A stretch of DNA of 64,000 bases, taken from the NCBI GenBank assembly GCA_022457155.1, contig JAJGOT010000114.1:1257001-1321000 (forward strand), written 5' to 3'. Made by a program: the position numbers and the translations under genes. Origin of the DNA: Cladopsammia gracilis (taxonomy: Eukaryota; Cnidaria; Anthozoa; Scleractinia; Dendrophylliidae). Under the pieces are notes generated by a model. The model was not told where the DNA came from. It did not search any database and saw nothing but the letters and a program-made list of their open reading frames with translations. This document shows positions 27,001 to 30,799 of this stretch, piece after piece (position 1 is the stretch's first letter; each line of letters starts with the position of its first letter).

Positions 27001-30000
27001 ATCGATACCTACTGCAAAAACCCAGGAAATAAAGAGACGCTTAAGGGAGACGCAGACTTCCAGGAGAGCAACAAAATGCATGGTATTAACGGATTCGTGT
27101 TTGGCAACTTGAAGGGGTTGGAGATGTACCAGAAGGAGAGAGTGGACTGGTACCTAGTTGGTATTGGAAACGAGGTTGACATGCATACGGTTCACTTTCA
27201 TGGACAGACTTTTCTTCATGTAAGTAACATTGAAAATCAAAGGCTCCTAAGAGCCAACCCGTGAATAAGAAATGCTAACGTGTAACGCAATATTGCGGTA
27301 AGCCTTATGTTTTCACACTGACACGGTTCAATATTTTTTTAAAATTAAACGTAAGGATTTTTGACAAACGCAAAAAGAAAAATACAGTACATCACTTTCA
27401 TAATGTTCAGTCCCCAAAAAAAAGAGATCCTGAGCGAGATTCGAACCTCAGCCGTAAGACTGACACAATCATTTATCACAATGGAAACCCAAAAATAATG
27501 GTCCAGTTTTGTTTCAAATTATTCCACTGTTGCTCTAAGAGTAAAAATAAGTGTCTTGGGCTGCAGATGCCCAGGATGGAAATGGTTTGCAACTTGATAA
27601 AATTGAGTCAACGTTTTTCAAGTATATCGCGTTGTGTCTTGGCAAACTCGCTAAAACCCTGGTTGTGGTTCTTTCTCTTAGCTTCATTACATCATATTAT
27701 CATCATCTTAGTGTTCTATAAACATTTCTGACAGATGTAAAAGGTAAATGTGGGGCAGTTTAAATGTCTATGACATTACTCCTTAAAGAATAAAGTGATA
27801 TCAGGTATAATAAGTGTTGTGAAATAGCAAAAAAGGCCACGCCCTTGTTAAATTACTTTTCTGACCAGCAACAAGCGGTCCAATTGCCCTTGAAAATTGC
27901 CAAGAACCTATTTAAGGTCGGCACACACGAGGCAACTAGTCGTGGCGATCTTTCTCTTGTCGCCTGTAGTTGTTCACACGAAGAGACTGGTTGCCGCGAC
28001 TGACTCGTTGCTTTATTGTTTTTTTTTCTCTCTTTGGTCGCAGCGACTAGTGTCACGAGTAGAACACACGAGGCGCGGTTGTTGGAGGAATAATTTGATT
28101 TGACATTTGATTGGTCAATTCTTTAATTTGATCGCAGGGAATAGTTGTACGGTCCGGCAGAGTACACACGAGAAGATTGCTGCGACTAGTACGACTAGTC
28201 GCCACGACCAGTCGCTTCAATTTAAACTGGTTTGAATTTCTGCAACTGGTCTAAATTGCCAAATTTTAGTCAGTCCGACTAGATTTTTTTACTGTAAATA
28301 AGTAATTCACACGCAGGCATCCATAATCGCATCGTGTTTCCTTACTTTTCATAAGACATCAGAAATCTAAGAACGTTTTAGGGTGATTTAGAAAAGCGCA
28401 CGTTTTTACTTTAGCTCATGCGTTTGTTCAGTCTACTTTCATGAAGTGCTTTTGCGAGGACCCGGGATTTTACAGTGTTAAACTATTCTTTCTTTTACAG
28501 AAACGTGTTGCTTATCATCGCGAAGACGTGTACGACCTCTTCCCTGGAGTCTTTGCAACCGTAGAGATGATTCCGGACAGTGTGGGAGTCTGGATGCTTC
28601 ATTGTCACGTGAATGATCACATGACTGGTGGAATGGAGACGACTTACACTGTTTATGGTAAGTTTGTCAAAGTTTGAATCAGTCAACGTTTCTAAGGTGT
28701 AGAATAATCTGCAGTCAGTCTCTTTTCCAGAGCCCGCGTTTGTGAGGAAATCCTCTAGTTAAGGGAATGTGGTCTCTGGGAACAACCAAAATTGTTAATT
28801 ACCACTAAGCTTTTAGTGTAGTCGCTGCGGATTGTGTTTTGCCACAACCACTCAGGAGCCTCCTGGTCACAACCTTCCATGAACTAACAGCTTTTTTATT
28901 ATCATATCAACCTGCCAATTCGAACTGATTAATACATCAACTACGCCGTAATCGACAAGATTCGATCCATAAATATAGAGCGGTCTCGGCTTGAATCAAA
29001 AGCACCTATGAGGCAGGCTGCTTTATGCTCTTTGATTGCAGTAAGTATTAAAAAAAAACGCAATTTAAATCTCGACGATAGTTGCTACTGGTCAAACGGT
29101 GCGTGATAGCGCATAATAATTGATGATAGTTGGTTAAACGTCATGCGAGCAGTCACCCAGTGACTTGTCAATTGACTCTCAACTACTATTGCACAACGGA
29201 TTAACAACTTTTCGGCTCGATATTTTCTTTGTTTTCAGGCCTCGACAGAGACCGTTGACTTTTTGCGATCATTTTCGTAACGGCTACAGCTGAGCCCGCT
29301 ACTCTAGGTGGCAACGGCTGACCCAACAACTATCATCTATTGTCATGCGCGTGGTCAAACGATCAAAACTAGCATCGACTATCATGAAAATTTTGAACGT
29401 GTTAAGTAACAATCCGTGTAAGAAGTAGGCAATTCTCTATTGTTCCGCTGCATTTCGCTTTCCCCACATCAGAATGATTAGATTTTCGTACTGAGAATAC
29501 GTCAACCTATGGACAACATGGTTTTGAAATAAAATTTACTGAAACTTTTTTTAAAGCGATGTTTCTTTTGTGTTACAAGATTTCATACAATCGTGAGACT
29601 CCAAAACAATGGCCAAGACAGACTTCTAATTTTCCATGTTCCCCACATAGAATTTTTGTTGCACTAAAAATCACAATAGTTTTCACTAAAAGGGAACCAA
29701 TTAGTAAACTAGAGATAAATAAATGCGCTGCCTGATGAAGTTATGGTCGATTTTCATGTTTTAGCCAATGAGGTGGACGGTTTCAACAATAGCACAATTC
29801 ACACCTTTCTGCATTCCGTGCATTTGGGTTGCCTACTTCTTACACGGATTGTTACTTAAAAGTGAATGATAGTGCGTGATAGTTGATGATAGTGCGTGAT
29901 AGTTGATGATAGTGCGTGATAGTTGATGATAGTGCGTGATAGTTGATGATAGTGCGTGATAGTTGATGATAGTGCGTGATAGTTGATGATAGTGCATGAT

Positions 30001-30198
30001 TGTTCGTGGTCATCAACTGTCATGCTGTTTGACAAAGTAAACACTCACTGATCATGTTTTCAAATCCACATATTTATAGATGAGTCACTGAAGCCAACCA
30101 CTCATTCCAATGACCCATCAAGCACCGCGGGCTCACCTGTGTCAAGCGGCTTCATCATCTCTTTGCTGTTAGCTGTTTTTGTGACTTTAACCATGTGA
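1..30198 (+). CDS. Hephaestin/ceruloplasmin-like multicopper ferroxidase (gene level, 5' partial, 14 exons in window)
   Basis: This is the coding span of a six-cupredoxin-domain multicopper oxidase that should oxidise Fe(II) to Fe(III) at the cell surface. Joined exons are 1-80, 4391-4824, 10900-11211, 13355-13676, 14240-14429, 16190-16427, 17066-17236, 18200-18409, 21051-21297, 23055-23294, 24275-24500, 26899-27219, 28501-28657 and 30080-30198. They total 3,267 nt (1,088 residues plus stop), every junction is GT-AG and phases agree throughout. Domain 1 has HPHG and HSH and domain 6 has HFHG and HCH, which gives the eight trinuclear-copper histidines. Domains 2, 4 and 6 each have a type-1 site (MHT/LHT, then C-x4-H-x4-M). 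The ESNKMH iron-site motif occurs in all three even domains. The C-terminus looks like a GPI signal. The start codon and signal peptide lie upstream of the window. A hephaestin-like protein is reported from coral skeletal matrix; a role there is inference. Confidence 0.95.
1300..2437. mobile_element. Mutator-like TIR element, copy 1 (intron 1 of ferroxidase)
   Basis: The ends are inverted: left CAGGGAGCCCAGGCTCAC, right (reverse complement) CAGGGAGGCTCACAACAGG. Flanks repeat TGGTTACAGCG (1289-1299 and 2438-2448). The subterminal part of the TIR, seen reversed at 2365-2425, reads ACAAAAATATAAGGATTTG outwards. A second copy with the same interior lies at 35149-36170. The 9-11 bp duplication suggests a Mutator-type MITE. 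It has no coding capacity and is interrupted by a smaller MITE. Confidence 0.72.
1344..1486. mobile_element. 143-bp nested MITE with 9-bp duplication, copy 1
   Basis: The insert is bracketed by CGACAAAAA on both sides (1335-1343 and 1487-1495) and has inverted ends built around CAGCTCTT / AAGAGCTG. It interrupts the larger element at 1300-2437: removing it plus one flank restores the ACGACAAAAATAT sequence seen in the other copy. A second copy is at 25941-26094. Confidence 0.75.
2642..2882. mobile_element. Foldback MITE, about 240 bp
   Basis: The two halves are inverted copies: AATAGTCCATTTTACAG at the left matches CTGTAAAATGGACTATT at the right, and CCTTTGAGTGGAAGCGAGGC at 2679 matches the reverse of 2826-2845. 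A diverged half copy occurs near 17995-18070 in another intron of the same gene. No ORF. Confidence 0.75.
2950..3093 (+). other. Exon-like open stretch, unrecognised
   Basis: After a good acceptor (TTTTTTTCAG to 2949) a 45-codon frame from 2956 reads [20 protein letters not shown] and onward to IRIKPLKQL, ending TGA at 3091. The acidic/Lys mix looks more protein-like than its surroundings. It sits inside intron 1 of the ferroxidase and would stop that protein. It may be a relic of a duplicated or captured exon, or chance. No family is recognised. Confidence 0.2.
3143..3246. mobile_element. Foldback MITE (AACAAATAGATTCC ends), copy 1
   Basis: The left end AACAAATAGATTCCATTTTG and right end GGAATCTATTTGTTAATT are inverted. 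The central part holds GTCTGTTCAGTTATCACAG. The same family is longer and better preserved at 39450-39635. Confidence 0.7.
3541..3669. mobile_element. Foldback repeat, about 130 bp
   Basis: The segment at 3545-3590 (ATATGTTGTG, TTTATCC, GGTTCAAATTTTAT) is repeated in reverse at 3620-3668, separated by a TTTGACTATGGTAATGAG loop. It could form one long hairpin. The overlapping ORFs on both strands are by-products. Confidence 0.7.
3722..3945. repeat. Dispersed repeat, copy 1
   Basis: It shares GGAGCATGGTAAACAAAG, GTAAACGGTA, CGAACCATCGAA and CCTCCCCCGAGCTTCGCGAG in the same order with 36585-36785, in direct orientation, diverged by substitutions and small indels. No terminal inverted repeats are seen. 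It may be the end of a larger transposon. Confidence 0.6.
4391..4824 (+). CDS. Ferroxidase exon B: bulk of cupredoxin domain 1
   Basis: The acceptor TTTCATTAAG precedes 4391 and the donor GTAAGA follows 4824 (phase 1). The product runs from [19 protein letters not shown] to DINSGLIG. It carries [11 protein letters not shown] and WIYHSHV, which supply four of the eight trinuclear-cluster histidines; in human ceruloplasmin the same positions are HSHG and HSHI. This single exon corresponds to exons E+F of pair 2 and J+K of pair 3. The open frame continues into the intron across a GGTCCGG repeat, so the longer ORF end at 5039 is not real. Confidence 0.95.
4915..4995. repeat. GGTCCGG/GGGTCCT minisatellite next to exon B
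   Basis: Seven- to eight-base units (GGTCCGG, then GGTCCTG) repeat about ten times and run into a long C tract (4984-5010). It begins about 90 bp after the exon B donor. G-rich on the plus strand, it could form G-quadruplex DNA; that is inference. Confidence 0.85.
5283..5560 (+). other. Unrecognised open frame in intron 2, possible captured exon
   Basis: A 92-codon open frame includes [36 protein letters not shown] and [13 protein letters not shown] and stops right at a strong donor-like GTAAGT (5561). The composition is protein-like. It does not resemble any ferroxidase domain and is not needed between exons B and C, whose phases already agree. It may be an exon relic of another gene or part of a transposon. 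No family is recognised. Confidence 0.25.
5998..6604. repeat. CACTGCACTA microsatellite block, about 600 bp
   Basis: The block is built almost wholly of CACTGCACTA / CACTACACTG words with point variation. Open frames across it on the plus strand translate to [17 protein letters not shown] low-complexity peptides and are not genes. It ends 66 bp before the left end of the Academ-like element. Confidence 0.95.
7501..9925 (+). pseudogene. Decayed XPG/PIN-nuclease-like transposon protein
   Basis: The frame opens at ATG 7501 ([18 protein letters not shown]) and runs to a stop at 8113. It resumes at 8129 with [20 protein letters not shown], then [20 protein letters not shown] and [17 protein letters not shown]. 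After a frameshift near 8566 it gives [24 protein letters not shown] (8824-9541) follows, then YTKFCQKV and, near 9790-9880, a Cys-rich stretch [20 protein letters not shown]. Paired acidic motifs (SDADLL, GDDTDLL) fit an XPG-I/PIN-like metal site. Residues CFFCG and YHKACSSNF in the N-terminal part may bind zinc. At least three frameshifts or stops and a central deletion near 8115 make it non-functional. Similar uncharacterised proteins are abundant in cnidarian genomes (recalled, not searched). Confidence 0.72.
8824..9541. mobile_element. 718-bp piggyBac-like MITE (TTAA flanks) inside the nuclease pseudogene
   Basis: Ends are inverted: left GGTTACCGTGTACCTTC, right (reverse complement) GGTTACAGTGTACCTTC. 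TTAA flanks both sides (8820-8823 and 9542-9545). Deleting the insert with one TTAA gives GATTCCTTAAGGTACACC, which rejoins the host frame as DSLRYT. TTAA duplication and precise target choice are the piggyBac hallmark. No transposase ORF is present. Confidence 0.85.
9998..10027. repeat. Poly-G tract
   Basis: A run of about 30 bases is G apart from a single C. It lies inside the Academ-like element between the ORF remnant and the right TIR. Confidence 0.95.
10900..11211 (+). CDS. Ferroxidase exon C: end of domain 1 and start of domain 2
   Basis: The exon starts after the acceptor ATGGACAG and ends at donor GTACGT, phase 1. It encodes [38 protein letters not shown] and [17 protein letters not shown] and ESNKMH are hallmarks of ceruloplasmin/hephaestin even domains; the Glu and His of ESNKMH correspond to iron-site residues in the human protein. 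The His of LHT is a type-1 copper ligand. It lies 189 bp beyond the right end of the Academ-like transposon. The ORF extending to 11420 is intronic read-through. Confidence 0.95.
11451..11581. mobile_element. Foldback MITE, about 130 bp
   Basis: AAACATGGAACACGATACTA near the left end is matched in reverse by TAGTATTGTTGCATGTTT at the right, with CTATACTAAATATGG / CCATACTATATTTAGTATAG as inner arms. It lies in intron 3 of the ferroxidase. Confidence 0.6.
11740..12240. repeat. Degenerate GAATGAA-rich repeats in intron 3
   Basis: Words such as GAATGAATGAA and AACGAACG recur through 11820-12240, including a near duplication (11800-11830 and 12118-12150, TTTTTTGC.AGAACAAACAA). No gene is seen. 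Confidence 0.6.
12534..12860 (-). mobile_element. 3' end of a non-LTR (LINE) retrotransposon
   Basis: On the minus strand a frame ending at TAG (12723-12725) reads [20 protein letters not shown], then [14 protein letters not shown]. This is the typical C-terminus that follows the reverse transcriptase in CR1/L2/RTE-type LINEs. It is followed by an AT-rich 3' tail that ends in repeated TTCTA units after AATAAAGTTTTTC. Everything upstream is missing, as in a 5'-truncated insertion. Confidence 0.8.
12911..13110. repeat. GGAT/GGAC microsatellite
   Basis: Tetramers GGAT, GGAC and GGGT alternate for about 200 bp. Minus-strand frames across it give proline/serine/histidine repeats (SIHPSVRP type) and are artefacts. 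A short (AAAT)n run follows at 13240-13263. Confidence 0.95.
13355..13676 (+). CDS. Ferroxidase exon D: end of domain 2 and start of domain 3
   Basis: Acceptor AATAAACAG, donor GTAAAAAG (phase 2). The exon encodes [28 protein letters not shown], then [12 protein letters not shown], completing a type-1 copper site with Cys, His and an axial Met. Human ceruloplasmin domain 2 has Leu at the axial position, so this site may be more redox-active; that is inference. [17 protein letters not shown] then opens domain 3, so one exon bridges two domain pairs. Confidence 0.95.
14240..14429 (+). CDS. Ferroxidase exon E: first part of domain 3
   Basis: Acceptor TTTACTCAG, donor GTAAGA after 14429 (phase 0). 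It encodes [28 protein letters not shown], then [19 protein letters not shown] and FKNN. The wording is very close to human ceruloplasmin domain 3 (DSAVFFEQGTTRIGGSYKK). The intron after FKNN has no counterpart in pair 1 and lies at a different codon from the J/K intron of pair 3. Confidence 0.95.
14440..14560 (-). repeat. Single unit of the ACCATTTGTTCTAAC repeat family, inverted
   Basis: TTTTAACTCCCAAGAGTGC, ACCATGGTACCATGCAAAG and TTTCATTTGAATGGTCACAC occur in order here. They are the reverse complement of one unit of the 88-bp array at 24838-25440 in a later intron of the same gene. Confidence 0.7.
16190..16427 (+). CDS. Ferroxidase exon F: middle of domain 3
   Basis: Acceptor CTTGGGCAG, donor GTAAGC (phase 1). 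It encodes [20 protein letters not shown], then [17 protein letters not shown] and [19 protein letters not shown]. Only the second His of the HxHG position is kept and the HSH pair is replaced by YSS, as expected for a domain that does not take part in the trinuclear cluster. Confidence 0.95.
17066..17236 (+). CDS. Ferroxidase exon G: end of domain 3 and start of domain 4
   Basis: Acceptor TTATTGACAG, donor GTAAGT (phase 1). It encodes [37 protein letters not shown] and ends in NKPNQIKD. This matches the linker into domain 4. The segment before the ESNKMH motif is shorter than in domains 2 and 6 and lacks their FCSDPG/YCKNPG cysteine. Confidence 0.93.
18200..18409 (+). CDS. Ferroxidase exon H: middle of domain 4
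   Basis: Acceptor GATATTTCAG, donor GTCAGT (phase 1). It encodes [50 protein letters not shown] and LLPG. The ESNKMH iron-site motif and the first His ligand of the domain 4 type-1 copper (MHT) are intact. A pogo-like element begins 14 bp after this exon. Confidence 0.95.
18424..20172. mobile_element. pogo/Tigger-like TIR element, about 1.75 kb
   Basis: Left CAGTTGAACCTCTCTAATAC and right (reverse complement of 20149-20172) CAGTTGAACCTCTCC are inverted ends, with internal repeats of GTGTCCGTATTAGAGAGG near both ends. CAGT-GAACCTC termini are typical of pogo-type Tc1/mariner elements. TA follows the right end; the left TA is not clear. No transposase is readable. A SINE lies inside it. Confidence 0.65.
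19048..19335 (-). mobile_element. tRNA-headed SINE, copy 1
   Basis: Read on the minus strand, the head (about 19330-19265) has a degenerate A box and the B box GAGTTCGAATCTC. An A-rich body and a tail ending in the short hairpin GGCTCTTAGGAGCC (plus-strand 19050-19063) follow. Copies with the same order are at 27239-27490 and, diverged, at 45950-46125. It is nested in the pogo-like element. Confidence 0.75.
21051..21297 (+). CDS. Ferroxidase exon I: end of domain 4 and start of domain 5
   Basis: Acceptor TTTATTTTAG, donor GTGAGT (phase 2). It encodes [15 protein letters not shown], then [13 protein letters not shown], which completes the domain 4 type-1 copper site with Cys, His and Met. [17 protein letters not shown] opens domain 5. 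As with exon D, a single exon joins two domain pairs, which fits descent of the gene from an internally triplicated unit. Confidence 0.95.
21474..21603. mobile_element. TIR repeat with TATATCAAACAC ends
   Basis: TATATCAAACACTCGAAAG and its approximate reverse complement GTGTTTGATATA bracket about 130 bp, with an inner pair AACCCACTACGCGGTG / CAC.GTGCC. It lies in intron 9. No ORF. Confidence 0.5.
22165..22662. mobile_element. Harbinger-like MITE, 498 bp
   Basis: Perfect 17-bp ends (AGCCCCATTTACACTGC and its reverse complement) lie between TAA copies at 22162-22164 and 22663-22665. GGTACGCGTACC-type palindromes and CGTGCC words repeat inside. A TWA duplication with GC-rich ends is typical of PIF/Harbinger MITEs. 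Plus-strand ORFs here are by-products. Confidence 0.8.
23055..23294 (+). CDS. Ferroxidase exon J: first half of domain 5
   Basis: Acceptor CTCTTTCAG, donor GTATAG (phase 2; a non-consensus but usable donor). It encodes [50 protein letters not shown] and SVHPHGLYY. The next exon completes the split Ser codon and continues SKGNEGSNY, confirming the junction. HPHG is also present here although domain 5 has no copper in known family members. Confidence 0.94.
23393..24075. mobile_element. TIR element of about 680 bp between exons J and K
   Basis: CTCAAGCAGTTTAAGGCC at the left is inverted relative to GGCCTTAAACTACTTGAG at the right, extended by CTGGGT. The interior has two copies of the palindrome CACGTGACATGTCACGTG (near 23540 and 23902). 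The TTAA inside the TIR may be a piggyBac-type target or part of the TIR; the exact ends are unsure. Confidence 0.6.
24275..24500 (+). CDS. Ferroxidase exon K: second half of domain 5
   Basis: Acceptor TGTTTTTTTCAG, donor GTGAGA (phase 0). It encodes [35 protein letters not shown] and [18 protein letters not shown], then [10 protein letters not shown]. The human counterpart reads IPWAYYSTVDQVKDLYSG, GLIGPLIVCRR. The following intron holds an 88-bp tandem repeat and nested MITEs. Confidence 0.95.
24790..25476. mobile_element. TTAAC-ended element carrying an 88-bp tandem array
   Basis: The left flank TTAACCCTTTCACTCCCAGAG and the right flank CACTCTTGGGGTAAAAGCGTTAA are inverted near-copies, placing the tandem array inside one transposon-like unit. 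The single inverted unit at 14440 starts with the same TTTTAACTCCCAAGAGTGC end, which supports this reading. Confidence 0.6.
24838..25440. repeat. Seven-unit 88-bp tandem repeat
   Basis: Seven units of about 87-90 bp start with TTCTAACTTTTGA and contain GATGAAATCCTATGGTGTG, CATTCAAATGAAACCTCTTC and TTTTGCATGGTACCATTTG. Units differ by only a few substitutions. Frames across both strands ([11 protein letters not shown] type) are repeat artefacts. Confidence 0.95.
25875..26176. mobile_element. pogo-like MITE with a nested insert
   Basis: CAGTGGAACCTCGATTTAGC at the left is inverted relative to ACGTTAAATCGTGGTTCCACTG at the right. Internal TATAACG words flank the inserted 154-bp element at 25941-26094. 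The CAGTGGAACC termini suggest a pogo-type Tc1/mariner derivative. Confidence 0.65.
25941..26094. mobile_element. 154-bp nested MITE with 9-bp duplication, copy 2
   Basis: GTAAAATGT flanks both sides (25932-25940 and 26095-26103). The body matches 1344-1486, sharing CTGATTTGCTGAGAAAACAA and AATAGAGCTGCGTG. Two copies with different 9-bp duplications are good evidence for transposition, probably by a Mutator-type enzyme. Confidence 0.82.
26210..26810. other. GGGAT-rich stretch and Penelope/LINE-like UTR motif before exon L
   Basis: GGGATTCGGGAT-type words recur in 26210-26300 and 26530-26600. At 26745-26790, CTGATAAAGACTAGCAGTAG followed by CGTCGAAACGTCGCGG resembles the CTGAAGAAGxxxCGAAACG motif seen at retroelement termini. 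No gene is recognised. Confidence 0.35.
26899..27219 (+). CDS. Ferroxidase exon L: start and middle of domain 6
   Basis: Acceptor CCTTATCAG, donor GTAAGT (phase 0). It encodes [45 protein letters not shown] and [20 protein letters not shown]. The first His of the type-1 site (MHT) and the trinuclear HFH pair are present. The ORF extends upstream into intron sequence to 26866, but homology begins at 26899. A SINE copy starts 20 bp after the donor. Confidence 0.95.
27239..27490 (-). mobile_element. tRNA-headed SINE, copy 2
   Basis: It has the same order as 19048-19335: tail AAGGCTCCTAAGAGCCAACCC, shared body AAATTAAACGTAAGGATTTT, ACATCACTTTCATAATGT, then a head with B box GAGGTTCGAATCTC on the minus strand. 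It starts 20 bp after the exon L donor. Confidence 0.78.
27700..28500. other. Intron 12, no gene; CTAGTCG-rich repeat
   Basis: Between about 27915 and 28215 the words GCACACACGAGG, GGCAACTAGTCG and ACGACTAGTCGCCACGACCA recur in both orientations, suggesting an old MITE with unclear ends. No coding sequence is seen before exon M. Confidence 0.4.
28501..28657 (+). CDS. Ferroxidase exon M: end of domain 6, HCH copper motif
   Basis: Acceptor TTCTTTTACAG, donor GTAAGT (phase 1). It encodes [37 protein letters not shown] and [20 protein letters not shown] followed by the axial Met is the signature of blue multicopper oxidases: the Cys binds type-1 copper and its flanking His residues bind the type-3 pair. 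The Asp of VNDH matches a ferroxidase-site acidic residue in human ceruloplasmin. Confidence 0.96.
29402..29859. repeat. 31-bp perfect inverted repeat bracketing 396 bp
   Basis: The 31-base arm at 29402-29432 (core GTAACAATCCGTGTAAGAAG) is matched exactly in reverse at 29829-29859. It lies in the last intron, and the right arm abuts the 20-bp tandem array. Confidence 0.85.
29862..30003. repeat. 20-bp tandem repeat in the last ferroxidase intron
   Basis: GATAGTGCGTGATAGTTGAT is repeated about seven times with almost no variation and ends roughly 75 bp before exon N. Related words (GCGTGATAGCGCATAATAATTG) occur at 29100-29130. The minus-strand ORF here is an artefact. Confidence 0.95.
30080..30198 (+). 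CDS. Ferroxidase exon N: C-terminal GPI-type tail and stop
   Basis: The acceptor is TATTTATAG. The 39 residues start [18 protein letters not shown], continue SPVSSG and end in a run of about 15 hydrophobic residues directly before TGA at 30196-30198. A Ser/Thr-rich spacer, small residues (SSG) and a hydrophobic end without a cytoplasmic tail fit a GPI-attachment signal; a short transmembrane anchor is the alternative. The phase-1 junction with exon M is exact, but the exon is short and unsupported by transcript. Confidence 0.82.
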
Positions 30199-30199
30199 C

Positions 30200-30560
30200 T
30201 GATTGATCAACGACCAACAGAACGCATGACGCGTGACTGCAACCGACTAAACCAAGTGCCGATTGATCAAAGACCAACAGAACGCGTGACTGACCGAGCG
30301 ACAACGACCTGTTTATCCAAAACTTGGAAATCTGACAGACTAACCGACCGTCCGACCTACTGATCATCCGTCCGTCCGACCGACCGAGTGACTTCCTGAT
30401 CGAAGGCTTGAAATTCCGAAGACTGACCGACGTACCGAGCGAGTGTTTAACCGACCGACTGTCGCGACCGCCTCAATGACCGACTGACTGACTGATGGTT
30501 CTCTGGACCAAATGTCCTACCGACCATCTGACCGTTTAATATTGCCCGTCCATTGCACTA
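30200..30560. repeat. CGAC/GACT-rich low-complexity 3' UTR region
   Basis: CCGACCGACC and GACTGACTGA words dominate, with two near copies of TGATTGATCAACGACCAACAGAACGC. It follows the ferroxidase stop codon and probably belongs to its 3' UTR. Confidence 0.7.
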
Positions 30561-30787
30561 TCAAATCGACCGACCACAGGATTGTAAAGCAGTCTCGTGT
30601 TAGTACACCGAACTCTTACAAAAAAGGGAACCTTTTCGTAAATTGTTAAATCCTTAAAATCTTTTTTTGTAGCATTTTTTTTTAAACAAAGGACGAGTTG
30701 AAACAGTTGTGGGTAAGTGTAGTCTACCTTGTTTGCTGAGGATTTATGCTTTTCTAGCAGAACAAGTTGAGAAGAAAGTGTAAAAAA

Positions 30788-30793
30788 AATAAA
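30788..30793 (+). promoter_or_regulatory. Candidate poly(A) signal of the ferroxidase gene
   Basis: A canonical AATAAA lies about 590 bp after the ferroxidase stop codon, and a second near-match (TTAATAAAAT) follows about 30 bp later. This would give a 3' UTR of roughly 0.6 kb that includes the CGAC/GACT-rich stretch. No transcript evidence is available. Confidence 0.4.
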
Positions 30794-30799
30794 ACAGTT

